This document shows, in pieces, positions 36,947 through 45,732 of a stretch of 64,000 bases of DNA. Source of the DNA: Sphingomonas azotifigens NBRC 15497 (GTDB lineage: Bacteria > Pseudomonadota > Alphaproteobacteria > Sphingomonadales > Sphingomonadaceae). The notes under the pieces are model-generated. The model worked only from the letters and a program-made list of their open reading frames with translations. It ran no database searches and had not been told where the DNA came from. How positions within the stretch are numbered: position 1 is the stretch's first letter; every line of letters begins with the position of its first letter. The translations under genes were made by a program, and so were the position numbers. Location: the NCBI RefSeq assembly GCF_002091475.1, contig NZ_BCTR01000011.1, forward strand, positions 27,285-91,284. The letters run 5' to 3'.

Positions 36947-37642
36947 GTGATCCGGACCGTCGCCGAGACGGGATCGACCAATGCCGACATCCTTTCCCTG
37001 GCGCTCACGGGCGCCGGGGAAGGGCTGTGGCTCCGGGCCGAACGCCAGACCGCCGGCAAGGGCCGGCAGGGGCGCGCCTGGGTTTCGCCTGCGGGCAATC
37101 TTTACATCTCCACGCTGGTCCGGGTGCGCCCGAGCGATCCGTCGCCGGCGACGCTGGCGTTGCTCTCGGCCGTCGCGTTGGAAGAGGCGGTGCGCGCGTT
37201 CGGCGTATCGCCGATGCTCAAATGGCCCAACGACCTGCTGGTGGAGGGCGCCAAGCTCTCCGGCATCCTGCTCGAGCGGGCGGGGGATGCGATCGCGGTC
37301 GGCATCGGCGTCAACCTCGCGGCGGCGCCCGAGGGGCTCGACCGCGCCGCGACGAGCCTCGCCGCGCAGGGCGTCACCGTCGCCCCCGACATTTTCGCCG
37401 AGGTGCTCGCCGAGAGCTTCGGCCGCTGGCTGGAGCGCTGGCGGGGCGAAGGCATGTGGCCGGTGCGCGAGCGCTGGCTGGCCAAGGCGCATCCCGAGGG
37501 TACCGCGCTCACCGCCCGGCTCGCCGACGGATCGAGCTTCGACGGGCTGTTCGGCGGGCTGGATTCGAGCGGGGCGCTGATCCTGCGCTTGGCCGACGGC
37601 ACGACCCGTGCCATTCACGCGGGCGACGTGTTCCTGCTGTAA
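36947..37642 (+). CDS. birA: Biotin--[acetyl-CoA-carboxylase] ligase
   Basis: A 231-residue monofunctional biotin-protein ligase without the N-terminal DNA-binding domain of E. coli Bir[11 protein letters not shown] near residue 9 and [15 protein letters not shown] near 40 are the ATP/biotin loop, with [17 protein letters not shown] near 88. Start is GTG 36947, five bases after nuoN. Position after nuoN and before coaX is a common alphaproteobacterial order. It should biotinylate LiuD encoded at 1054-2928, among others. Confidence 0.93.
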   Translation: MIRTVAETGSTNADILSLALTGAGEGLWLRAERQTAGKGRQGRAWVSPAGNLYISTLVRVRPSDPSPATLALLSAVALEEAVRAFGVSPMLKWPNDLLVEGAKLSGILLERAGDAIAVGIGVNLAAAPEGLDRAATSLAAQGVTVAPDIFAEVLAESFGRWLERWRGEGMWPVRERWLAKAHPEGTALTARLADGSSFDGLFGGLDSSGALILRLADGTTRAIHAGDVFLL

Positions 37643-37661
37643 CGAGGAAGAGGGAAGGGCG

Positions 37662-38444
37662 ATGCTGCTCGCGATCGACGCCGGCAATACCAATGTCGTG
37701 TTCGCGCTGGTGGACGGCGGCGAGATCCGCGCCCGCTGGCGCATCGCCACCGATCCACGCCGCACCGCCGACGAATATGCGGTGTGGCTCAGCCAGTTGC
37801 TGGCGCTGGAGGGTTTCGATCGTAGCGCGGTGAGCGGGGTGATCGTCGGCACGGTGGTGCCGCGCGCGCTCCACAATCTCGAGGTGCTCGCCAGCAAATA
37901 CTTCAAGACCGAGGCGGTGATCGCCGGCAAGGGCAGCGCCGAATGGGGCTTTGCGCTCGACGTCGACGAGCCGCAGAATCTCGGCGCCGACCGTGCGCTC
38001 AACGTGCTCGCCGGCCATGCCCGCCACGCGGGCGACCTGCTGATCATCGATTTCGGCACCGCGACCACCTTCGACGTGGTCGATTATCGCGGCGCCTATA
38101 AGGGCGGGATCATCGCGCCGGGCATCAACCTCTCCCTCGACGCACTGGTGACCGCCGCCGCCAAGCTGCCGCGCATCGCCATCTCCGCGCCGGACAGTGC
38201 CAGCGTGATCGGTCGCAATACGGTCGATCAGATGCATATCGGCATCTACTGGGGCTATATCGCGATGATCGAGGGGCTGGTCGCGCGGCTCAAGGCCGAG
38301 GTGGGTCGGCCGTCCAAGGTTATTGCGACGGGTGGGCTGGCGATTCTCTTCGAAACGCATACATCGGTGTTCGATACGATCGAGCCCGACCTCACCATCC
38401 AGGGCTTGGCGATGCTGTGGGAACGCAGCCAGCAAGGAAATTAA
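37662..38444 (+). CDS. coaX: Type III pantothenate kinase
   Basis: A 260-residue enzyme for the first step of coenzyme A synthesis. The acetate-kinase-fold phosphate loop is [19 protein letters not shown] at the N-terminus; the second motif is [15 protein letters not shown] near residue 125; [10 protein letters not shown] contains the pantothenate-binding part. ATG at 37662 has AGAGGGAAGGG upstream. It lies 19 bases after birA and abuts the ribonuclease J gene. Confidence 0.95.
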   Translation: MLLAIDAGNTNVVFALVDGGEIRARWRIATDPRRTADEYAVWLSQLLALEGFDRSAVSGVIVGTVVPRALHNLEVLASKYFKTEAVIAGKGSAEWGFALDVDEPQNLGADRALNVLAGHARHAGDLLIIDFGTATTFDVVDYRGAYKGGIIAPGINLSLDALVTAAAKLPRIAISAPDSASVIGRNTVDQMHIGIYWGYIAMIEGLVARLKAEVGRPSKVIATGGLAILFETHTSVFDTIEPDLTIQGLAMLWERSQQGN

Positions 38445-40082
38445 GTGACCCCAAGAAACGAACTGCTCTTCCTCGCCCTCGGCGGCTCGGGCGAGATTGG
38501 CATGAACGTCAATCTCTATGGCTGCGACGGCAAATGGCTGATGGTCGATTGCGGCATCACCTTTGGCGATGCCAGCTATCCGGGCATCGACGTGATCCTG
38601 CCCGATCTCCAGTTCATCGAGGACCGGGTAGACGACCTGCTCGGCATCGTGCTGACGCACGGGCATGAGGACCATATCGGCGCGCTGCCCTATCTCGCCG
38701 CCGATCTCGGCGTGCCGCTCTATGCGACGCCGTTCACCGCCGGCCTGATCCACGGCAAGCTGGCCGAGGAAGGGATCGAGGACCGCATCGAGCTCAACGT
38801 CGTCAAGGAAGAGGGGCCGTTCGACATCGGCCCGTTCACGATCACCTACACCCCGCTCGCCCATTCGATCCCCGAGGGCAATGCGGTGCTGATCGAGACG
38901 CCGTACGGCAAGGTGTTCCACACCGGCGACTGGAAGCTCGACGAGGCGCCGTCGCTGGGCGGTTCGGCGACTGCCGAGGAACTTACCGCGATCGGCGACA
39001 AGGGCGTGCTCGCGCTGGTGTGCGACTCGACCAACGTGTTCAATCCCGAAGCCTCGGGCTCGGAAGCGGACGTGCGCAAGGGCCTGGACGAAGTGGTCGC
39101 CGGCGCCAAGGGCCGCGTGCTCGTCACCACCTTCGCCTCGAATGCGGCGCGGCTGCAGACGCTGGGCGAAGTCGCGCGCGATACGGGGCGCGAGCTTTGC
39201 GTCGCCGGGCGCTCGCTCGACCGCATCATCCGCGTCGCCAAGGCGACCGGCTATCTCCGCGACTTCCCCGAGCTGATCGATTTCGACAAGGCGATGACGC
39301 TGCCCGCCTCGCGCGTGCTGATCGTCGCCACCGGTGGCCAGGGCGAGCCGCGCGCGGCGCTCAACCGCATCGCCGAGGGCAGCCATGTGCTCAAGCTGCA
39401 CCAGGGCGACCTGGTGGTGTTCTCGTCGCGCCAGATCCCGGGCAATGAGATCGCGATCGGCAAGATCATGAACACGCTCGCCGACAAGGGCGTCGACATC
39501 ATCACCGACCGCCAGGCCTTCGTCCATGTCTCGGGCCATCCGGGTCGGCCCGAATTGGCCGAGATGTACAAGTGGATCCGGCCGGAGATCATCGTGCCGG
39601 TGCATGGCGAAATCCGCCACATGCACGAACAGGCCCGCTTCGCGCTGTCGCAGGGCGTGCCCAGAGCGGTGCAGCAGCAGAATGGCGAGATCATCCGCCT
39701 CGCGCCCGATGGTCCCGCCAAGATCGGCCATGCGCCGGTCGGCCGCCTCGTGCTCGACGGCGACGTGATCCTCCCCGCCGACGGCGCGACGATGGGCGAG
39801 CGGCGGCGGATTTCGCTGTACGGCCAGATGTCGGTCGCGGTGGCGATCGACCGCAAGGGCAAGCTGCTCGGCGCGCCGCAGATCCGCGTCCAGGGCGTGC
39901 CGGTGGAAGAGGACCGCGAGGACCTGATCGAAGCCGCCGCCGATGCCGCCGTCGAGGCGGTGAAGAAGGACTGGCGCGACCGCGAGAAGCTGCGCGAGTC
40001 GCTGCGGCTCGCGGTGCGGCGGGTGGCGGTGCGCTTCACCGGCAAGAAGCCGGTGGTGGACGTGCTGCTGATCGAGGCGTAA
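38445..40082 (+). CDS. rnj: Ribonuclease J
   Basis: A 545-residue beta-CASP metallo-beta-lactamase RNase. Zinc motif THGHEDHIGALPY near residues 70-82, further ligands in HSIPEGNAV, HTGDWK and the beta-CASP part SGHPGRPELAEMYKWIRPE with VPVHGE. It starts at GTG 38445 directly after the coaX stop. RNase J processes and degrades RNA from 5' ends and is common in alphaproteobacteria. A DUF1467 gene follows after nine bases. Confidence 0.94.
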   Translation: MTPRNELLFLALGGSGEIGMNVNLYGCDGKWLMVDCGITFGDASYPGIDVILPDLQFIEDRVDDLLGIVLTHGHEDHIGALPYLAADLGVPLYATPFTAGLIHGKLAEEGIEDRIELNVVKEEGPFDIGPFTITYTPLAHSIPEGNAVLIETPYGKVFHTGDWKLDEAPSLGGSATAEELTAIGDKGVLALVCDSTNVFNPEASGSEADVRKGLDEVVAGAKGRVLVTTFASNAARLQTLGEVARDTGRELCVAGRSLDRIIRVAKATGYLRDFPELIDFDKAMTLPASRVLIVATGGQGEPRAALNRIAEGSHVLKLHQGDLVVFSSRQIPGNEIAIGKIMNTLADKGVDIITDRQAFVHVSGHPGRPELAEMYKWIRPEIIVPVHGEIRHMHEQARFALSQGVPRAVQQQNGEIIRLAPDGPAKIGHAPVGRLVLDGDVILPADGATMGERRRISLYGQMSVAVAIDRKGKLLGAPQIRVQGVPVEEDREDLIEAAADAAVEAVKKDWRDREKLRESLRLAVRRVAVRFTGKKPVVDVLLIEA

Positions 40083-40091
40083 CTTGCAGCC

Positions 40092-40352
40092 ATGAAGTGG
40101 CAGTCGGCGCTCGCGATCTATACGCTCTTCTGGGCGATGTCGGTGTTCTTCGTGCTGCCCTTCGGGGTGCGGACCAGCGAGGAGGCGGGCGTGCCGCTCG
40201 TCCCCGGCCAGGCGCCGAGCGCGCCGCACAGCTTCAACCCAACGAAGATCGTGGTGCGCACCACGATCCTCTCGGCGGTGCTGTTCACCGCCTTCTACCT
40301 CAACTATGTCTATGGTTGGGTGACCGCCGACATGCTCGACTGGACGCGCTAA
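40092..40352 (+). CDS. DUF1467 family membrane protein
   Basis: An 86-residue protein with two hydrophobic segments, residues 5-25 (SALAIYTLFWAMSVFFVLPFG) and 55-75. The loop VRTSEEAG near 26-33 is the DUF1467 hallmark. Function is unknown. It is regularly found after rnj in alphaproteobacteria, and here follows it after nine bases, probably in the same transcript. Confidence 0.88.
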   Translation: MKWQSALAIYTLFWAMSVFFVLPFGVRTSEEAGVPLVPGQAPSAPHSFNPTKIVVRTTILSAVLFTAFYLNYVYGWVTADMLDWTR

Positions 40353-40411
40353 CCGCAGGTAAAACAAGCTTGAGTCGTCGTTAGCTCGGTTCGGCTGCCT
40401 ATAAGAGCCGG

Positions 40412-40804
40412 ATGGAAGACTTGCGCCGCTACCACGCCCAGATGCTCGCCGCGCTCGACGAACTCGAGCAGCTTACCCATGCCGCGACTTGCGACGACAA
40501 GGCGGTGATGGCGGTGCGCTACCGCCTCACCCGCGCGAGCAGCGCGCGGCGGCGCGAAGTGGTGGCATTGTGCGAGCAACTGATCGCCGCGGGGAAGACG
40601 GATCCGGCGCTGCTATCGCTGCGGGACGCGACCAATGTCTCGCGCGCCACGTCGAGCAGCCATATCGGCACCTGGACGCTGCGGCAGGTGATGGCGGACT
40701 GGCCCGGCTATGTCCGCGCCTCGGCGATCATGCGGGCCTCGCTGCGGCGCGAAGTCGCGCGCGAAGAGGCCGTCCTGCGCACCTACTTCGTGCCGACCAT
40801 GTGA
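40412..40804 (+). CDS. Conserved-looking hypothetical protein
   Basis: A 130-residue, charged, probably all-helical soluble protein: MEDLRRYHAQMLAALDELEQ, a central RLTRASSARRREVVALCEQL, and a C-terminal part with WPGYVRASAIMRASLRREV. I do not recognise the family. Its stop codon (40802-40804) lies inside the first copy of the 16-bp LacI-type palindrome, so the 3' end of this gene overlaps the control region of the phosphatase gene downstream. Confidence 0.7.
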   Translation: MEDLRRYHAQMLAALDELEQLTHAATCDDKAVMAVRYRLTRASSARRREVVALCEQLIAAGKTDPALLSLRDATNVSRATSSSHIGTWTLRQVMADWPGYVRASAIMRASLRREVAREEAVLRTYFVPTM

Positions 40805-40814
40805 ACGTTCACAT
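40799..40814. promoter_or_regulatory. Probable LacI-family operator, copy 1
   Basis: The perfect palindrome ATGTGAACGTTCACAT, with the central CG and TGNNANCGNTNNCA form typical of LacI-family sites. The same 16 bases occur at 45677-45692. It lies 98 bases before the PhoD-like gene. A possible promoter, TTGTCA (40830-40835), 17 bases, TTGCAT (40853-40858), lies just downstream. The likely regulator is encoded at 50599-51654. Confidence 0.75.
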
Positions 40815-40911
40815 TTCTGTCATCATGGCTTGTCATTCGGCGCATGACAGGTTTGCATCACCCCGCTGACGCGAGGCCGGTGCCTGCCGCATCGTGCAAG
40901 GGAGACGGGAC

Positions 40912-42468
40912 ATGCAAAGTACACGACGCGAGCTTCTGTTGGGAGGCGCCGGCGCCGCGCTGCTGATGGGCGCGCCCGCAATCGTGCGCGCGCAGCAGAT
41001 CTTCCGCGCCTATCCGTTCACCCTCGGCGTGGCCGCCGGCGACGCCGCGTCCGACGGTTTCGTACTGTGGACGCGACTGGCGCCCGAGCCGCTGGAGCCG
41101 CATGGCGGCATGCCGATGGCGCCGATCGCGGTGCGCTGGGAAGTGGCGAGCGATCCCGCCTTCAAGACGATCGCGGCGCAGGGCGACGCACTCGCCCGCC
41201 CCGAGCTCGGCCATTCGGTCCATGTCGAAGTCGCCGGGCTGCAGCCGGACCGGCCCTATTGGTACCGCTTCACCTGCGGCCGCGAGCGCTCGATGCCCGG
41301 CCGGGTGAAGACGCTTCCCGCGGCGGGCGCCTCGGTGGCGAAGACGCGGTTCGTGGTGGCGGGATGCCAGCATTACGAACAGGGGCTCTACACCGCCTAT
41401 GGCCATGCGGCGCGCGAGGACGCCGATTTCCTGTTCCACTATGGCGATTATATCTACGAGGGGCGGAGCTCGCCGATCAACTTCGATTATGGCGGCGCGC
41501 CGCGGCCGTTCATCCGCGCGCATGTCGGCGAGGAGCCGTTCAGCCTCGACGATTATCGCCGCCGCTATGCCCAATACAAGACCGACCCCGATCTCCAGGC
41601 GGCGCACGCCGCGACCGGCTGGTACGCGACCTTCGACGACCATGAGGTGCAGAACAACTGGGTGAGTGACCGCGACCAGAACGGCACCCCGCCCGAGGCG
41701 TTCCTGCTGCGCCGCGCCGCCGCCTTCCAGGCCTGGTACGAGCATATGCCGGTGCGGAGCACCGCAATCCCGAAGGGCGGCGCGATCCAGGCCTATCGTC
41801 GTGCCCGCTTCGGCGACCTGCTCGACCTGCACCTGCTCGACACCCGCCAGTTCCGCACCGACCAGCCCTGCGACGACGGCTTCAAGCCGCGCTGCGCCGG
41901 CTGGGACGCGGCCGATGCGCAGGTGCTCGGCAGCACCCAGGAGGCGTGGCTGGCCCGTAACCTTGCCGAAGGCAGGGCGCGCTGGAACGCGATCGCCCAG
42001 CAGGTGATGATGATGCCGCTCGATCGCCGGATGGACGGCGAGCCTGCGCCGATCCGCAACATGGACAGCTGGGGCGGCTATGACCGGCCGCGCGAGCGGC
42101 TGTTCGCCAGCTTTGCCGGTCACGGCAATGTCGTGGTGCTGACCGGCGACGAGCACCAGAACTATGCCGGCGAGCTGCGTACCCGCGCCGGCCAGGGCGA
42201 GGCGGTGGCGGTGGAGTTCGTCTCCACCTCGATCAGCTCGGGCGGCGACGGCGCGGATGTCCGCTACGGCAGCGACAAGATCCTCGCGGGCAACCCGTAT
42301 CTCAAATATATGAACGACCGCCGCGGCTATCTGCTGTGCGAGGTCGGTCGCGATCAGTGGCAGGCGCAGTTCCGCACCGTCGACCAGGTGACCCGGCCCG
42401 GCGCGCCGGTGAAGACGGCACGCACCGCGATCGTACCGCATGGCCGGGCCCAGCTCGACTTCGCCTGA
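40912..42468 (+). CDS. phoD: PhoD-like alkaline phosphatase/phosphodiesterase
   Basis: A 518-residue exported metallophosphatase. The N-terminus MQSTRRELLLGGAGAALLMGAPAIVRA has a twin-arginine signal, consistent with a cofactor-loaded PhoD exported by Tat. Domain order is a PhoD N-terminal beta domain (GVAAGDAASDGFVLWTRL) and the metallophosphatase part with GDYIYEG, DDHEVQNNW and GDEHQNYAGEL. It could release phosphate from esters or lipoteichoic-type polymers. It is followed after 12 bases by the beta-helix gene and preceded by an operator, so both likely belong to the LacI regulon. Confidence 0.88.
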   Translation: MQSTRRELLLGGAGAALLMGAPAIVRAQQIFRAYPFTLGVAAGDAASDGFVLWTRLAPEPLEPHGGMPMAPIAVRWEVASDPAFKTIAAQGDALARPELGHSVHVEVAGLQPDRPYWYRFTCGRERSMPGRVKTLPAAGASVAKTRFVVAGCQHYEQGLYTAYGHAAREDADFLFHYGDYIYEGRSSPINFDYGGAPRPFIRAHVGEEPFSLDDYRRRYAQYKTDPDLQAAHAATGWYATFDDHEVQNNWVSDRDQNGTPPEAFLLRRAAAFQAWYEHMPVRSTAIPKGGAIQAYRRARFGDLLDLHLLDTRQFRTDQPCDDGFKPRCAGWDAADAQVLGSTQEAWLARNLAEGRARWNAIAQQVMMMPLDRRMDGEPAPIRNMDSWGGYDRPRERLFASFAGHGNVVVLTGDEHQNYAGELRTRAGQGEAVAVEFVSTSISSGGDGADVRYGSDKILAGNPYLKYMNDRRGYLLCEVGRDQWQAQFRTVDQVTRPGAPVKTARTAIVPHGRAQLDFA

Positions 42469-42480
42469 CGGGAGCGGTTG

Positions 42481-44283
42481 TTGGAAGCAGAGCAGGGGGG
42501 CTGCCGTCCCGATGCCGGCCGGCGCGCGGTGATCCGCTGCGCCGGCGGCGCGGGGCTGGCGGCAGTGGCGGTGGCAGCGGGCATGGCCCAGCCGATAGAT
42601 GCGGAGCCGAACATGGCGGCGGGGGCAGCGCCCGATTTCGGGCCCAATGTGCTGGTGCTGGATCCGTCCATGCCCGGGCGCGAGATCCAGGCGGCGATCG
42701 ACGCGATCTTCGCCTGCCAGGAAGCAGCGCATTTCACCGATCGCCGCTATGCGATCCTGTTCCGGCCGGGGCGCTATACCGCCGATGTGAAGGTGGGCTT
42801 CTTCACCCAGGTCCTCGGCCTGGGCGGACGGCCTGGCGCGGTGACGATCGACGGCCATGTCCGCGTCAATGCCGACTGGCTGAAGGGCGACGCGCTCGCC
42901 AATTTCTGGCGTGGTGCCGAAAACCTCACCGTACGGCCGCCCGAGGGGTGGGATCGCTGGGCCGTCTCGCAGGCTGCGCCCTATCGGCGCATTCACATGC
43001 TCGGCGACCTCGTGCTCGACGATGGCGGTTCATCGAGCGGCGGCTTCCTGGCCGATTGCCGGATCGAGGGCACCGTCCATGCCGGCAGCCAGCAGCAATG
43101 GTATAGCCGCAGCAGCCGGATCGGCGGGTGGAAGGGCGTCAACTGGAACATGATGTTCCAGGGGGTCGAAGGAGCGCCCGCGACCAGCTTCCCAAGGCCG
43201 GCGGTGACCACCCTGTTGCGGGTGCCGCTGCTGCGCGAGAAGCCCTTCCTGCAGGTGGATGGCGAGGGGCGCTGGTCGGTGTTCGTGCCGGCGCTGCGTC
43301 GCGATGCCGAGGGGCCGAGCTGGGCATCGGGGACGACCGCGGGCGTCGCGATCCCGCTGACGCAATTCTTCATTGCCAAGCCCGGCATGGACGCGGCTAC
43401 GCTCAACGCGGCGCTGGGCGAGGGGCGGCACCTGCTGTTCACGCCGGGCGTCTACCGGCTCGATGCGCCGATCCGGGTGCAGGGGGCCAATCGGGTACTG
43501 CTCGGCATCGGCCTCGCCACGCTGCAGGCCCTGGCGGGGACGGCGGTGCTCGAGATCGACGACGTGCCCGGGGTCACCGTCGCCGGGTTGATGATCGATG
43601 CCGGGGCGACGCGCTCGCCGGTGCTGGTGCAGGTGGGCCCGCGCGGTTGCACCGGCGATCATCGCCAGAATCCGCTGCTGCTCGCCGATCTGTTCTTCCG
43701 CGTCGGCGGGGTCGAGGTTGGCAAGGTGGAGACCTGCCTGGAGATCAACAGCCACCATGTCCTTGCCGACCATCTGTGGATCTGGCGGGCCGATCATGGC
43801 GATGTCGACGGCACCCGCGTCCATGTCGGCTGGGAGGAGAGTACCGGCGATCAGGGGCTGGTGGTCCATGGCGACGACGTGACGGTCCATGCGCTGTTCG
43901 TCGAGCATTTCCAGCGCTACCAATGCTGGTGGCGCGGCGAGCGGGGCCGCACCTATTTCTACCAGAACGAACTGCCCTATGATCCGCCGGACCAGGCGGG
44001 CTGGATGGCCGGGCCGGCGCGCGGCTGGGCGGCCTATAAGGTTGACGACACGGTGCACGCGCATCTCGCGGTGGCACTGGGCGTCTATGTCTATTTCCGC
44101 ACCAATCCGGCGGTGGTGCTGGACAGCGCGATCGAGGCACCGCGGCGGCCGGGCGTGCAGTTCCGGCATGTGACGACGATGTCGCTGGGCGGCGGCGTCG
44201 GCACGATCGCCCATCTCGTCAACGATGCGGGCGAGGCGGCGCGGCCCGGCGCGGTGCTGCAGCGGCTGCTCGCCTATCCCTGA
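42481..44283 (+). CDS. Exported right-handed beta-helix protein (candidate glycosidase or lyase)
   Basis: About 600 residues. Start is TTG 42481 (or TTG 42478), as GGAG lies at 42471-42474 and no ATG fits. The N-terminus has RR before a hydrophobic Ala/Gly stretch, a possible Tat signal. The body has beta-helix features: FRPGRYTADVKV, LLFTPGVYRLDAPIRVQGAN, and a late conserved-looking part with WIWRADHGD, GDDVTVHALFVEHFQ and FYQNELPYDPP. From memory, similar proteins are often labelled adenylyl cyclase or coagulation factor 5/8 type, which is not informative. Coupling to phoD and the nearby TonB receptor suggests polysaccharide breakdown. It overlaps the convergent MFS gene by ten bases. Confidence 0.75.
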   Translation: MEAEQGGCRPDAGRRAVIRCAGGAGLAAVAVAAGMAQPIDAEPNMAAGAAPDFGPNVLVLDPSMPGREIQAAIDAIFACQEAAHFTDRRYAILFRPGRYTADVKVGFFTQVLGLGGRPGAVTIDGHVRVNADWLKGDALANFWRGAENLTVRPPEGWDRWAVSQAAPYRRIHMLGDLVLDDGGSSSGGFLADCRIEGTVHAGSQQQWYSRSSRIGGWKGVNWNMMFQGVEGAPATSFPRPAVTTLLRVPLLREKPFLQVDGEGRWSVFVPALRRDAEGPSWASGTTAGVAIPLTQFFIAKPGMDAATLNAALGEGRHLLFTPGVYRLDAPIRVQGANRVLLGIGLATLQALAGTAVLEIDDVPGVTVAGLMIDAGATRSPVLVQVGPRGCTGDHRQNPLLLADLFFRVGGVEVGKVETCLEINSHHVLADHLWIWRADHGDVDGTRVHVGWEESTGDQGLVVHGDDVTVHALFVEHFQRYQCWWRGERGRTYFYQNELPYDPPDQAGWMAGPARGWAAYKVDDTVHAHLAVALGVYVYFRTNPAVVLDSAIEAPRRPGVQFRHVTTMSLGGGVGTIAHLVNDAGEAARPGAVLQRLLAYP

Positions 44284-45497
44284 GCCGGCACGGGCTCGCG
44301 GACCAGCAGCATTACCAGCCCGCCGCCCAGGGTGAGGGCGGCGAGCAGGAACAGGAGCGGGGCAAAGCTGCCCGGCGTTGCCACTGCCCAGGCGATCGCG
44401 GTGCCGACCAGCGCGGGCAGCGTGTTGGTGAGATTGAGGATGCCGAGGTCGCGGCCGCGATGCCGTTCGCTCGGCAGTTCCTGCATCCAGAAGGCACCGT
44501 GCAGCGCCATGAACAGCTGCGCGCCGACGCCATAGACCAGGAACCCCGCCACCGCGACCGGGCGGCTGGCGGCGAACCCCATCAGCACGAGGCCGCCGGC
44601 GGTAACTGCCGCGGAGGCCAGCAGGAACGGCTTGCGACGCCCAATCCGGTCCGACAGGCGGCCGAGCAGCAGCGTGCACGGCAGCGGCAACAGATAGGCG
44701 AGCACCAGCGTGCGACCGACGAAATCGGCGGCGCGCAGCGCATCCTGCCGGGGCGGCAGGTCGGCGAAATAATAATAGAGATACAGCGTCAGCCCGTTGC
44801 CCGCCGCCTGCAGCAGCAGGCGCGCGATCCAGGCGGCGGCCAGGTTGCGCCGGGCCTGGGCGCGCGGCAGCGGCGTGGGCTGGGGCGGCAGCCGGCGCGC
44901 GGGCGAGAGGGCGAGCGGCGCGATCAGCAGCGCGATCCCGAGCGACAGCAGGCCGAGGCGACCGTGCTCGGCCAGCCCCGGCAGCTGGACCAGCGCCCAG
45001 GCGCTCGCCGCCCCGATCGGATTGGCCAGCGCGAGCAGGCCGCCGGTAAAGCCCTTCTGCGCATCGGGGATCTCGTCGGCCATCAGCGCCAGCAGCGGCG
45101 CGAGCACGGCATTGGCGGCACATTGCACCGCGATCACCGCGAGCAGCACCTCCAGCGGCGAATCGGCGCGTGCGAAGTCGGCATAGGCGAGCGCCAGGCC
45201 AAGCGTGCCGAGCAGCAGCCAGCGCCGCCGGCCGCCGCCGCGCGCTACCGATCGATCGCTCAGCCAGCCAAAGCCGATATTGGCGGCGATCGCGGCGATG
45301 GTGCCGATCAGCGCGACGACGGTGAACAGGTTCAGCCGGCCAGCCCCGGCGACTGTCTCCACCTTCATCGGCAGGAAGACGGTGAACAGCGGCAGATAGC
45401 CGATCGTGCCGCCGGCATTGGCAAGGGCGAACAGCAGCAGGAAACGCCAGGGGCGCGCGCTGCTGTCGGCATAGGCAGGGGCAGGGCGCGCGCTCAT
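44274..45497 (-). CDS. MFS transporter
   Basis: A 407-residue inner-membrane carrier with 12 likely helices in two halves. The A-like motif GWLSDRSVARGGGRRRW follows TM2, and the matching one in the second half is GRLSDRIGRRKPF. It is read divergently from the TonB receptor, so the operator at 45677-45692 could control it too. By context it would take up the mono- or oligosaccharide delivered through the receptor. The substrate is not deducible from sequence. Confidence 0.87.
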   Translation of the reverse strand: MSARPAPAYADSSARPWRFLLLFALANAGGTIGYLPLFTVFLPMKVETVAGAGRLNLFTVVALIGTIAAIAANIGFGWLSDRSVARGGGRRRWLLLGTLGLALAYADFARADSPLEVLLAVIAVQCAANAVLAPLLALMADEIPDAQKGFTGGLLALANPIGAASAWALVQLPGLAEHGRLGLLSLGIALLIAPLALSPARRLPPQPTPLPRAQARRNLAAAWIARLLLQAAGNGLTLYLYYYFADLPPRQDALRAADFVGRTLVLAYLLPLPCTLLLGRLSDRIGRRKPFLLASAAVTAGGLVLMGFAASRPVAVAGFLVYGVGAQLFMALHGAFWMQELPSERHRGRDLGILNLTNTLPALVGTAIAWAVATPGSFAPLLFLLAALTLGGGLVMLLVREPVPAQG

Positions 45498-45650
45498 GGC
45501 AGTGCGGCAATAGAGGCTGTTGCCGGCCGTGCCAACGCCGTTCGCGGCAATGCCCCCGTCTTCGGTAGCTCCTGCGACGTCCTCGAACGATGGTCGGGTA
45601 GATGACAGTTATGAGAACGATTCCGGCGCAAAATACTACGAAAATGTGAC

Positions 45651-45682
45651 TTGTTGACCCCGCAACGAATGCTTGTATGTGA
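45651..45682 (+). promoter_or_regulatory. Possible promoter of the TonB receptor gene
   Basis: TTGACC (45654-45659) followed after 17 bases by ATGTGA, or TTGTTG (45651-45656) with 16 bases to TTGTAT (45673-45678). Either choice puts the -10 region under the operator palindrome, the usual layout for repression. Confidence 0.4.
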
Positions 45683-45692
45683 ACGTTCACAT
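45677..45692. promoter_or_regulatory. Probable LacI-family operator, copy 2
   Basis: ATGTGAACGTTCACAT, identical over 16 bases to the site at 40799-40814. It lies 41 bases before the TonB receptor start and about 180 bases before the divergent MFS gene. Binding here would block the receptor promoter. Confidence 0.78.
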
Positions 45693-45732
45693 CATGGAGG
45701 GGCCATGATCATGCAAATGGCGGGGAGCCAAT

